Below are positions 43,410-51,848 of a DNA stretch of 64,000 bases, piece by piece. A program made the position numbers and the translations under genes. The first letter of the stretch is position 1, and the number at the start of each line of letters is the position of its first letter. Source of the stretch: Sphingobium herbicidovorans (GTDB taxonomy: Bacteria > Pseudomonadota > Alphaproteobacteria > Sphingomonadales > Sphingomonadaceae); NCBI RefSeq assembly GCF_002080435.1, contig NZ_CP020538.1, positions 1,426,001 to 1,490,000 of the forward strand. Reading direction: 5' to 3'. A model generated the notes under the pieces. The model saw only the letters and a program-made list of their open reading frames with translations. It did no database searches and had not been told where the DNA came from.

Positions 43410-44318
43410 ATGCGAGAGCAGTTGCCTCTTCGCCCCGCCGAGTTCGTCAAAATTCGGGATGGCTATATTGCGTTTCTGAAACAACCAGCAGGAACGGCCT
43501 TGACCGCCATCATCCCGACAAGTGTGCTCGGCGCGATGGCATCGGCGGCGAAGCACGGACGCAAACGTCGCAACGGGCTCCACTTAGCGCAATTGGCCTC
43601 GGTAGTCGTCGTATTGCTAGCTGTGGTCCTGATCGCTGCTCAGGATCGGATCGCACACGGCGGCGGTTTGGTCCTCCTTTTTGCTGGAGGCTGCACCTTC
43701 ATATGGGCGCGCAAACGCGCCAAGGTGCGCGATGAACCGGAAATCGACGAAATCCTCACCGAGCCGGATGAAACGCTGGCGCGTAATCTGCGGGCACTAG
43801 ACGACTTTCGAAAACAGATCGCCAGCGGCGACATCCCATGCGTCGAGCGACTTCCCGATGGGAACCTTAAGCCCGTTACGAAGAGCACCCTTCGCGCATT
43901 TCTTGCCGATCATGGCACGCTTCTCATTGTCAGCCGGGATCAAAACCTTTGGCAATGCATCCCGCACCGTCCAATTCCCATGAGCGAATTGCTGGTCAAG
44001 CTGGGCGGTCGCGTTGCCCCTGCCCTCGTCACCTCCAGAACATTGCTCGACACCGCCGACCGCGACTTATTTGACCGCCGCATAAAGTGGCTTCTTGCCC
44101 ATTCCGAAGCAGACCCACGTGCAAACTCCTTCCGCGAGGCGATCCAGATCATCATAGCTTTGCGACGCCCCGAACTCGACGGACTGACGTTCGAACGAAA
44201 GAAGGAAATCCTTGGCAAAGAGAGGATTAGCGATAGCAGGATGGAGAAAATTCATGCTGGCGTCTATCCAGCTTTCAACAATTATCTGCGCCAATTCCCG
44301 ATGCATGAATTCCCGTGA
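43410..44318 (+). CDS. hypothetical membrane protein (302 aa) at island border
   Basis: I do not recognise the family. Two adjacent transmembrane segments (LAQLASVVVVLLAVVLIAAQ and GGGLVLLFAGGCTFIWAR, about 59-95) are followed by a 200-residue soluble domain with RDQNLWQCIPHRPIPMSELLVKLGG and a helical C-terminus. The ribosome site before the ATG at 43410 is weak; an ATG at 43536 (MASAAKHGRKRR), just before the first membrane segment, is an alternative. It is the first gene beyond tRNA-Pro. Confidence 0.65.
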   Translation: MREQLPLRPAEFVKIRDGYIAFLKQPAGTALTAIIPTSVLGAMASAAKHGRKRRNGLHLAQLASVVVVLLAVVLIAAQDRIAHGGGLVLLFAGGCTFIWARKRAKVRDEPEIDEILTEPDETLARNLRALDDFRKQIASGDIPCVERLPDGNLKPVTKSTLRAFLADHGTLLIVSRDQNLWQCIPHRPIPMSELLVKLGGRVAPALVTSRTLLDTADRDLFDRRIKWLLAHSEADPRANSFREAIQIIIALRRPELDGLTFERKKEILGKERISDSRMEKIHAGVYPAFNNYLRQFPMHEFP

Positions 44319-44391
44319 ATGCGGAACTGAATAGCGTCCAGCGCCTCCCAAAGCCACGTCCTGCGCTCCAACCAGTGGAAAGGACGCCTTC

Positions 44392-44589
44392 ATGCCCCCT
44401 GATCGCAACCAACTTCTGACTGTCGTGGACGTGCTCAACGTCACCGGCTTCAAATCTCGGACCACCCTCTATCGCCGCGCCCGCAACGGCAGCTTTCCCA
44501 GTCCCTGCCACATTGGCTCTGGCAAAATTCGATGGCGATCCGGCGATGTCGAGGATTGGCTGAACAGCCTTCAGCCCCGCCGCTACTGA
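44392..44589 (+). CDS. AlpA-family helix-turn-helix regulator
   Basis: A 65-residue MerR-like winged helix of the AlpA type: LLTVVDVLNVTGFKSRTTLYRRARNGSFPSP, then KIRWRSGDVEDWLNSL. AlpA-like proteins control excision and transfer genes of prophages and integrative elements. GGAAAGGA precedes the ATG. It stands at the head of the transfer module and may regulate it. Confidence 0.85.
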   Translation: MPPDRNQLLTVVDVLNVTGFKSRTTLYRRARNGSFPSPCHIGSGKIRWRSGDVEDWLNSLQPRRY

Positions 44590-44701
44590 ACTGAACCGCA
44601 GACGCTTCCCGGCTCCGGCCTGATGGCGGGGGCGGGCCCGTCGCGTCTGCATCCCCGACCCGAACACCCCAAACAATCGTGGTTTCACGAAAGGATGCCC
44701 C

Positions 44702-45247
44702 ATGTCTTCCATCCGCAACACCGTCGATCGGCTGGCCGCCTGGCTGGCTGGCCGGTTCCATGTCACGCTGCGCTTCACGGTCCATCAGCGGCTTGCGCCC
44801 ATCGTCGAGCCGCTGATCGAGCGGCTGCTGCTCTTCGATGACGATGGCGAGACCTACCGCTGTTCGATCAGCCACTGGACCCTCAACGAACGCCCTGTCC
44901 TGCACACCCACCGGGGCGTCGTATCGACGCTGCGGGTGGATGGTCCCCTGCAGGATGCAGGCAGAACCTGTCTCCCGCGGGGCGGACTTATCGAAGCCCC
45001 GCATGTCACCGCGCATCTCGATCCCATCGCGGCAAGGCAGCTCGACAACCTGTTGCAGGATGCCATCGACGAAGTGATCCAAAATTGGATCATCGAACAC
45101 GGCCTTTACGACCAACCCCGTCAGCGCCGGGAGATCGACCGCCGCAGGGCCGACCGCGAAGCCAAGCGGATCATCGCCGCCTGGGTGTCCGATGCCACCG
45201 CTGACGCTTCGGGAGAAGCCTGCCGGGAAGGATCGAACCATGCCTGA
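44702..45247 (+). CDS. hypothetical protein of the transfer module (181 aa)
   Basis: An unrecognised soluble protein. The centre contains TLNERPVLHTHRGVVSTLRVDGP, and 125-165 is a charged helix (QPRQRREIDRRRADREAKRIIAAW) that could bind nucleic acid. GAAAGGA lies 7 bases before the ATG. It sits just upstream of the putative oriT, a place where accessory transfer genes are common. No motif allows a functional name. Confidence 0.65.
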   Translation: MSSIRNTVDRLAAWLAGRFHVTLRFTVHQRLAPIVEPLIERLLLFDDDGETYRCSISHWTLNERPVLHTHRGVVSTLRVDGPLQDAGRTCLPRGGLIEAPHVTAHLDPIAARQLDNLLQDAIDEVIQNWIIEHGLYDQPRQRREIDRRRADREAKRIIAAWVSDATADASGEACREGSNHA

Positions 45248-45339
45248 TCCGGTCGCCCAAAGGGCAAGGTTGCTGGGCTGCGATGCTACGCATCGAGCCG
45301 ACAATTCAGATACACACCTCACGCACGGGTGCATCCAGC

Positions 45340-45440
45340 ATTTCTGCGGGTTTGACGCAATGCGGATAGCATCCCGTCAAACGGGAGGACACGGGAACGG
45401 CGCAATTGCGCCGTTCCTCGCGATGGCGAATAGCATCTCG
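45340..45440. other. candidate origin of transfer (oriT)
   Basis: Just upstream of the ribbon-helix-helix/coupling/relaxase genes lie nested inverted repeats. GTTTGACG (45350-45357) pairs with CGTCAAAC (45375-45382). TCCCGT-CAA-ACGGGA occupies 45372-45386. A perfect 24-base palindrome with arm GGAACGGCGCAA occupies 45394-45417. Two ATAGCAT steps follow related contexts (45366-45372 and 45430-45436). MOBF nic sites of the R388 type lie shortly after a hairpin and before ATAGC; the second ATAGC lies 12 bases after the palindrome. The nic position is inferred only. Confidence 0.5.
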
Positions 45441-45454
45441 GCTGGAGCGGTGCG

Positions 45455-45826
45455 ATGAGCGCCCGCGCCCAGACCGTGCGGCTCTCTCCGGCCCAGCACC
45501 GCACCCTTGCCGGCTTTGCCAGACAACGCGGCCTCAGCGAATATGCCATGCTCGCCCGCGTCGTGGACACGGGGCTGGCCGCCCTCGCTCAGGGGGCAAG
45601 CAGCGCGATCGACGCCCGCGAGATCGTCACCGAACTGGCATCGGTCGGTACGCGCATCGTGGATGTGGAGCGGATGCTGGACCGCGCGTTGTTCACCGCC
45701 TGCGCTGCCTATTGCTACGCCCGCAGCGCGGCCAGTGGTGCGCGCAAGAGCGACGCGATCCTCACCGAGGAGATCACCGCCGCCTATAATCGCCAGAGGG
45801 GCCTCGCACGGGAGACCCGGCCGTGA
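45455..45826 (+). CDS. ribbon-helix-helix relaxosome accessory protein (TrwA/MobC-like)
   Basis: A 123-residue protein whose N-terminus has the RHH pattern: one beta strand (AQTVRLSPAQHRTLAG) and two helices (GLSEYAMLARVVDTGLAAL). Such proteins bind oriT, bend it and help load the relaxase, and usually repress their own promoter. It ends in ATGA overlap with the coupling protein gene. The position (oriT, RHH, coupling protein, relaxase) matches trwA in R388. Confidence 0.75.
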   Translation: MSARAQTVRLSPAQHRTLAGFARQRGLSEYAMLARVVDTGLAALAQGASSAIDAREIVTELASVGTRIVDVERMLDRALFTACAAYCYARSAASGARKSDAILTEEITAAYNRQRGLARETRP

Positions 45827-47670
45827 CCCGCCCCGACGATCGCCGCAACCATGCCGATGCCCTGCGCAAGCATCATCTCAGCACGCAGGGCGCGCGGCTC
45901 AAGCGGCAAGCCCTGGTCATGCTCGCCTCCGTTGCTCTGGGCGGACTGACACTGCCCAACATGATGCTAGGCCGCGACGCGATGCTCGCCACCGGCACCT
46001 ACTACTGGGCGAGGACCAAGCTCTGGGCCGTGTCCGGCTGGGAAGCTGATACGGGGATCGACGTTCACTATCCCGACCATGTCGAGGAAGGGCGATCGGC
46101 GCGCCAGATCATCGCCCATCCCTATTTCCGGCGGCGCGTCGATCTTGTCTGGTCCTCTTTCAAATGGGGCAGTGTGCTGGGCTTCGGCGCCTGGCTTGTA
46201 GGCCTGATCGCCTTGCGGGGCGCGCTGGCGCGGCGGCGCGAGCGCCTGCTGGCCGATCGCTGGATCGGCGGAACGCGGGTAGTGAACGAGAAGCAGTTGG
46301 CGAGGCTGACCGGGAAGGAGGCTGACGCCCCGACCCTGTCAATCGGCAAAGTGCGGATACCGGCCCGGCTGGAAACCCGCCACATGGCGATGATCGGTAC
46401 CACCGGCAGCGGCAAAACCACCGCGTTGCGCCAGTTGCTGGATGGCATCGAAGCACGGGGCGAAGCCGCTCTGGTCTACGACACAAGCGGCGAGTTCATC
46501 GCCCACTATTACGATCCGGCGCGCGGCGACGTGATCCTCAATCCGTTCGATGCCCGTTGCGCCTTCTGGTCGCCCTTTGCCGAGATCGCACATCCGGCGG
46601 ACGCCGATCGCATCGCGCACCAACTGATCACCGAGACCGGCCAGCATGACAGCGACGTATGGCTCGATACCAGCCGCATCCTTGTCGCCAACATGATCCG
46701 AGCCCTGTGGCAGGAGAACAGGCGCACCCTCCCCGACCTGCTCCATGCCCTGAAGAACCGGCCCAAGGACGACCTCAAGGAATGGCTCGCCACCAGTTCG
46801 TCGGCGCGGACCTTTGCCGACGATGCCGACCGGGCCACGGGCAGCGTGCTGTTCATGCTCGCCAAGGCAGCGGACCTGATCCAGTTCCTGCGCGCTGAGG
46901 ACGGCAAGGCCAAACCCTTCGCCTTCCGCAGCTTCATCGAAGCGCTGGACCGGCATCCGGGTGCGCGGCCTTGGATATTCGTGCCGAGGAAGGAGGATTA
47001 TTTCGAGGCGTCGAAGCCGTTACTCGCCTGCTGGCTGGAATGCGCGGCCAGCGCCGTGCTGGGCCTCCGCCCTTCGGAGGAGCGGCGCATCTGGTTCGTG
47101 CTGGACGAACTGGCCGACCTGCCCCGTGTCGACAATCTGGCGCGGCTGCTGCCCGAGGGGCGCAAGTTCGGCGCGGCGGTCGTGCTGACCTTCCAGGCAC
47201 TGGGGCAGATGCAGCATCGCTATGGACCGCAGATCGCCGAATCCATGCTGGGCTGCTGCAACACCAAACTGTTTCTGCAAACCATCGACAGCGATACCCG
47301 CCAATGGGCGAGCCAGACCATCGGCGACTGCGAAATGGAGATCCGCACCAAGACCGACATGCTCGGCGACGGCGACGAAGGCCACCGCATCAACTTGGGC
47401 CGGATGCGCGAGGTACGGCCCGCCGTCATGGAGAGCCAGCTCCGCCTTGCGCGGCACGAGGGCTATCTCCTGCTGCCCGACGGCTTGCCGGTGGCGAGGA
47501 TCAGGCTGACCGCCGATCATATCGCGCGGCGGGGCGATCCCCACCAGCTGGGGTTCATTGCCGCCGATCCGGCGACCATGCTGTGGGGACAGGCCCTGCG
47601 AGCCGTGCCGCCGTCACCGGAGCCGTCATCGTCACCGTCCCCGAAGCCCGACAGTCAGGGGCCGGTGTGA
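45823..47670 (+). CDS. traD: type IV coupling protein (TraD/TrwB family)
   Basis: A 615-residue conjugative DNA-pumping ATPase. Two transmembrane segments lie at about 28-48 and 110-130. Walker A is GTTGSGKTTAL at about 192-202, with the family sequence RHMAMIGTTGSGKTT. DEIRASVWDW-like strands are replaced here by SGEFIAHYYDPARGDVILNPFDAR, which is typical of TraD. Walker B is IWFVLDELADLPR near 425. It connects the relaxosome to the type IV channel. It overlaps both neighbours (ATGA upstream, TGATG downstream). Confidence 0.93.
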   Translation: MTRPDDRRNHADALRKHHLSTQGARLKRQALVMLASVALGGLTLPNMMLGRDAMLATGTYYWARTKLWAVSGWEADTGIDVHYPDHVEEGRSARQIIAHPYFRRRVDLVWSSFKWGSVLGFGAWLVGLIALRGALARRRERLLADRWIGGTRVVNEKQLARLTGKEADAPTLSIGKVRIPARLETRHMAMIGTTGSGKTTALRQLLDGIEARGEAALVYDTSGEFIAHYYDPARGDVILNPFDARCAFWSPFAEIAHPADADRIAHQLITETGQHDSDVWLDTSRILVANMIRALWQENRRTLPDLLHALKNRPKDDLKEWLATSSSARTFADDADRATGSVLFMLAKAADLIQFLRAEDGKAKPFAFRSFIEALDRHPGARPWIFVPRKEDYFEASKPLLACWLECAASAVLGLRPSEERRIWFVLDELADLPRVDNLARLLPEGRKFGAAVVLTFQALGQMQHRYGPQIAESMLGCCNTKLFLQTIDSDTRQWASQTIGDCEMEIRTKTDMLGDGDEGHRINLGRMREVRPAVMESQLRLARHEGYLLLPDGLPVARIRLTADHIARRGDPHQLGFIAADPATMLWGQALRAVPPSPEPSSSPSPKPDSQGPV

Positions 47671-50432
47671 TGGTCGCGTCGGTATCAGCCCTCACCAGTT
47701 CGGCGCAGGCCAGCAGCTACTACGAGGCCGAAGACTATTATGCCGAGGGCGGACTATCACCCTCTCAATGGCAAGGGGCTGGCGCGGAGGCGCTGGGCCT
47801 GTCCGGCGAGGTGGATCGCGATGAGTTCCGCGCCTTGCTGGACGGCAGGATCGGCGACCAGCAGCTTGGCGCCTTCCGCGACGCGCAGTTGGAGCATCGT
47901 CCCGGTTGGGACGTGACCTTGAGCGCGCCCAAGTCGGTGTCGATCATGGCCGAGGTGGCAGGCGACCGACGCCTGATCGAGGCGCATGGTGAGGCCGTGA
48001 AAACCGCGATGGCCCATGTCGAACGCCATATGGCCGCCACCCGCATCCGTGATGGTGGCATCGTCGCCCGCGAGGCGACCGGCAATCTGGTGATCGCGAG
48101 CTTCCAGCATGGCACCAGCCGCGCCCAAGACCCGCAGCTTCATACCCACAATGTCATCCTGAACGCGACGCAGGGCGAGGATGGCGCGTGGCGCAGCCTC
48201 GAACCGCGCGCGATCTATCAGCTTCAGAAGCAGATCGGGGCGATCTACCGGCAGGAACTGGCCTTGAAGGTCCGGGAACTCGGCTACGAGATCGAAGCGG
48301 GCAAGGAGTCCATGTTCGAGATCAGGGGCGTCTCCAAGCAAGTCATCGAGGCGTTCAGCACCCGCAGCACCGAGATCGAGGCGGCATTGGCGGAGCGTGG
48401 TACGTCCCGCGACATGGCCAGTGCCGTCGAGAAGCAGGTTGCCACGCTTGACACCCGTGAAGCCAAGGTCGCCGTCGACCCTGCCGCCCTTGTGGCGGAG
48501 TGGCGGGAGACGGCCGCAAAAGCGGGGTTCGGTGCCGAAGCGAGATTGACGATGGTCCGGGAGGCCGAAGCGAAAGCCGCAAATCCCTACCATCGCGCCG
48601 CCATCGAATTGCAGGGGGAGAATGCCGCTGCCCGTGCTGTCGCCCATGCCGCCGACAAGCTGGGCGAGCGGCAATCGGTGTTCTCCGCTGCCGCCTTGCA
48701 GGAGGAGGCTGGACGGATCGGACTGGGTCGGATCGGTTACGCCCAGATCGGGGAGGCGATCGAGGTGGCGACGAAACAGGGGGACTTGATTGACCGCACC
48801 CATATCGACCGGCGCGGTGCGGAGTTCGCCGGGTTCACCACCCGACAGAATGTCGAGACTGAAGCGAGGATGCTACGAATCGAGGCCGAGGGGCGCAGTG
48901 CGCTAGCCCCTATTGCATCGCCGCTTGCTGCGGCTAGGGCTGTTGCCAGCGCTGCGGCGCAGGCCGAGCGCACTGGCCATGGCTGGAATCCCGATCAGCG
49001 CGCCGCCACCGAGCAGCTTCTGACCAGCCGCAACCGGATCACCGCCGTTCAGGGCTATGCCGGCACCGCCAAGACCACGACGGTGCTGGCGACCTTCGCC
49101 CGCGAAGCCAAAGCGCGGGGGATAGCCGTGACGGCCCTGGCTCCGACCGCGTCGGCGGCGATGGTGCTGGGCGAGGCGCTGGGCACGCGCGGCGATACCG
49201 TCGCTCGGCACCTGCTGTCGCCAGAGCGTGGCGATCCCACCCGGCCCGCCGCGTGGATCGTGGACGAGGCATCCCTGTTGTCGGCGCGCGATACCGCGCG
49301 GCTGTTCGATCTGGCCGCGAAGCAGGATGCCCGCATCGTGCTGGTCGGGGACGTGAAGCAGTTGGGCGCGGTCGAGGCGGGTGCCGCCTTTGCCCAGTTG
49401 CAGGGCGCTGGCATGGAAACCGCTAGGTTGGTCGAGATCGTGCGGCAGACCAACCTCGCCACCAGGGAGGCCGTGCTGGCGTCGATCGAGGGGGATGCCA
49501 GGAAGGCACTTGCCGCGCTGGACCGGGGTGGTGGGCAGATCATCGAGACCCAGGAACGCTCGACACGCTTTGCGGCCATCGCCGAGCGGTATGCGGCGCT
49601 CGACAAGGCCGGGCGTGCCCGCACCATCGTTATCGAGCCATCGCGCGAAGGGCGCGATGCGCTGACCGCCGACATTCGCACCGCCCTCACCCAGTCGGGG
49701 GTGCTGATCGGCCGCGCCGTCGCGGTGGAAGCCCTAGTCAACAAGGGGCTAACCCGTGGCGAGGCGCGCGATCCGCTGAGTTATGACAAGGGCGATGTGG
49801 TCCGCTTCACCCGCGACTATGCCGACAAAGGCGTGATGCGGGGTGCAGCCTATCGCGTCGAAAGCATCGACCCGGCCAGGGCTGCCATAGCGCTCAAGGC
49901 GGAGGACGGGCGCGAGGTGGACTGGCGCTTGCGGCAATGGGGTGCGGGTCATGCCCAGGCCTTCTCAGCCCAGCCGATCGATCTAAAAGCCGGCGATGCC
50001 ATCCGCTTCACCCGCAATGACCGGGAGGCAGGCCGGATCAATGGCGCGCGCGCCGAGGTGATCGCCGTGGATCAGCAGGCTCGCACCGCCACCATCCATA
50101 TCGGGCAAGGAACGACCGAGACGCTTCATCTCGATTCTGCCCGCGACCGGCATATCACCCATGGCTATGTCGATACCGCCTTTGCCGCGCAGGGGCGCAC
50201 CGCCGATCATGTCATCATCCATGCTGACAGCAAGGCGGTCAATCTGGTCGATCAAAAATCCTTCTATGTGGGGATATCCCGAGCAAAGGAATCCGCGACT
50301 ATCTTCACCAATGATCGTGATAAGCTGGTTGCGGCGATCAGTGAACGGGCCGGCCAGGTGCAGACTGCTATCGCTCAGGCGACGGCATCCGGGTTGGCGG
50401 CTGGCACCGCGAAGGGAGCTGGTCTTGGGTGA
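47670..50432 (+). CDS. MOBF-family conjugative relaxase-helicase (TrwC/TraA-like)
   Basis: A 920-residue bifunctional protein. The N-terminal relaxase has the tyrosine pairs YY (17-18 and 23-24), the motif WDVTLSAPKSVSIMAEV and the metal-binding histidines QLHTHNVILN (158, 160). The second half is a RecD-like helicase with Walker A GYAGTAKTTT (about 462) and Walker B WIVDEAS. It nicks oriT, stays bound to the strand and unwinds it. The frame is open far upstream, but the ATG at 47670 overlapping the traD stop gives the homologous start. Confidence 0.95.
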   Translation: MVASVSALTSSAQASSYYEAEDYYAEGGLSPSQWQGAGAEALGLSGEVDRDEFRALLDGRIGDQQLGAFRDAQLEHRPGWDVTLSAPKSVSIMAEVAGDRRLIEAHGEAVKTAMAHVERHMAATRIRDGGIVAREATGNLVIASFQHGTSRAQDPQLHTHNVILNATQGEDGAWRSLEPRAIYQLQKQIGAIYRQELALKVRELGYEIEAGKESMFEIRGVSKQVIEAFSTRSTEIEAALAERGTSRDMASAVEKQVATLDTREAKVAVDPAALVAEWRETAAKAGFGAEARLTMVREAEAKAANPYHRAAIELQGENAAARAVAHAADKLGERQSVFSAAALQEEAGRIGLGRIGYAQIGEAIEVATKQGDLIDRTHIDRRGAEFAGFTTRQNVETEARMLRIEAEGRSALAPIASPLAAARAVASAAAQAERTGHGWNPDQRAATEQLLTSRNRITAVQGYAGTAKTTTVLATFAREAKARGIAVTALAPTASAAMVLGEALGTRGDTVARHLLSPERGDPTRPAAWIVDEASLLSARDTARLFDLAAKQDARIVLVGDVKQLGAVEAGAAFAQLQGAGMETARLVEIVRQTNLATREAVLASIEGDARKALAALDRGGGQIIETQERSTRFAAIAERYAALDKAGRARTIVIEPSREGRDALTADIRTALTQSGVLIGRAVAVEALVNKGLTRGEARDPLSYDKGDVVRFTRDYADKGVMRGAAYRVESIDPARAAIALKAEDGREVDWRLRQWGAGHAQAFSAQPIDLKAGDAIRFTRNDREAGRINGARAEVIAVDQQARTATIHIGQGTTETLHLDSARDRHITHGYVDTAFAAQGRTADHVIIHADSKAVNLVDQKSFYVGISRAKESATIFTNDRDKLVAAISERAGQVQTAIAQATASGLAAGTAKGAGLG

Positions 50433-50693
50433 GGCTTGGCTTACGCCCACAAGCCTAAAGGGGCGGCGTAAATCAGTTGCCTTGTCCCGTTTTTCTAACC
50501 CACCGTTTGTTTGTTTGCTTCATCGAAGGAATGACCGGGGCTGCGGACTGTCCGGAACGGCAGCTTCCGAAACCGAAAGGCGATAAGCTGCCGCCCAATC
50601 ATCAGCTGCCTGCGATCGAATCCATGGCCAGTGTTGGGAATTCTCTGCCTGACCGACCTTGGCAATTTGGTCAAAGTCGCACAGAGAATAGGA

Positions 50694-51848
50694 ATGGCAG
50701 CGAAGAGGGGAAAGAGCGCTAATAAAGCGAAGGGTGCGAAAGCAAAGGATGTCGAGCGGAAGGCAGCGAACCGCGACGATCTAATTAAAGATGCGGGCGG
50801 CTACGACTGGGGCTGGCCCGCTCTCGAGATGGTCATGGCCAATATGGAACTGTCGCAGCGTCTGGCCGTCGGCGGTTTTTCGGGCTGCGGCTATGGCATC
50901 ATCCCTGACGATCTGCCCTTCATAACCCTCGTTGGCTCCAACATTCGCGGAATGAAGTCCGCGCTCGCGCTGCTAAAGGAATGGACCACGCTGTCCGGAC
51001 CGAACGCGATCCGCCTCGAGATCGCTTACGATGGGCCGGGCTATGTGCTCGCCATCTCGCAGCAGGTCGATCTCCTGCGCTGGCGTGTTTCCGGCATAGA
51101 CACGGTCCGCCAGCCGCTGATGATGGTGACGAGCCATATCAAGCGCATGGATTCGCGACATTGGATGCTCGACCAGCTCGCCGATTATGCCGCGCAGCCG
51201 GTAGCGCCTCTGCGACTGATCATCGCGGAGATGCCGGAGAGTGTCTCGCGCGGCGGCGGCAGCCGCGGCTTCGGCTTCACGCCCGATTGGGATAACGCCA
51301 TCCTTCTGCCCGGCATTGAAATCTATCGGCGGCCCGATGATCGGCCGCCGCATACGATGGCGCGAACCGAAGCCGAATTCGAGGCAAGAACGAAGAATGG
51401 CCCGGATCCCGGCTGGCCGCCGGCCCCGGAACAAGACCCCAAGAGCGTCGCGAGCGCCCGCGAACGGCGGCTCGCCGCGTCGATGCCCAAGACGCTCCAC
51501 GTGCTCCGCAACACTCTCCGAGGTGCCGCGTTTCTGGAGCAGGCGTTGGTGCTGGGGTGTGCCCGGTGGCAGGTCGAGCAGGCGATCTGCAATATTCGGT
51601 CGGCCGATTTTCTTGCCTATCAGCCAAGCGGTGCACGCAAGCGCCTCGCCATGATCGACGCCGTCCGTCATCGGGTGCTGGAGCCGGCCTCAATGGACGT
51701 CGATCTCACCGTCATCTCGAACGATCAGATTAGCGCCCAGATCGGGCTCGACACCGCCTTCCTGTTGCGGCGTCTCGAACCCGACCGTGAGATCGGGGAC
51801 GCCGTCGCTGAGCGGATCGAGCGCATTCGGGAGCTCGGTTATGGCTGA
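50694..51848 (+). CDS. unrecognised partner of the DUF4062-STAND gene (384 aa)
   Basis: I do not recognise this family. The first 30 residues are Lys/Ala-rich (MAAKRGKSANKAKGAKAKD). Then comes an alpha/beta body with WPALEMVMANMELSQRLAVGGFSGCGYGIIPDDLPF, LLKEWTTLSGPNAIRLEIAYDGPGYVLAI and PLRLIIAEM, a linker rich in Pro and Arg, and a C-terminal helical part. No P-loop, nuclease motif or membrane segment is seen. It overlaps the following gene by 8 bases, so the two products are probably made together. The start could also be a TTG at 50631. Confidence 0.7.
   Translation: MAAKRGKSANKAKGAKAKDVERKAANRDDLIKDAGGYDWGWPALEMVMANMELSQRLAVGGFSGCGYGIIPDDLPFITLVGSNIRGMKSALALLKEWTTLSGPNAIRLEIAYDGPGYVLAISQQVDLLRWRVSGIDTVRQPLMMVTSHIKRMDSRHWMLDQLADYAAQPVAPLRLIIAEMPESVSRGGGSRGFGFTPDWDNAILLPGIEIYRRPDDRPPHTMARTEAEFEARTKNGPDPGWPPAPEQDPKSVASARERRLAASMPKTLHVLRNTLRGAAFLEQALVLGCARWQVEQAICNIRSADFLAYQPSGARKRLAMIDAVRHRVLEPASMDVDLTVISNDQISAQIGLDTAFLLRRLEPDREIGDAVAERIERIRELGYG

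Noticed and set aside
45240..45458. 72-codon open frame with a good ribosome site and ATGA overlaps at both ends
   Set aside because: Its sequence is low in protein character and it covers the inverted repeats of the candidate oriT. It might still be a real small gene; conservation at protein level would decide.
46971..47669. N-terminal extension of the relaxase frame
   Set aside because: It overlaps the coupling protein in another frame and lacks relaxase character; the conserved tyrosine region starts at the ATG at 47670.
50477..50722. 81-codon open frame before the 384-aa gene
   Set aside because: No ribosome site, no recognisable domain, and overlap with the start of the better-supported gene.
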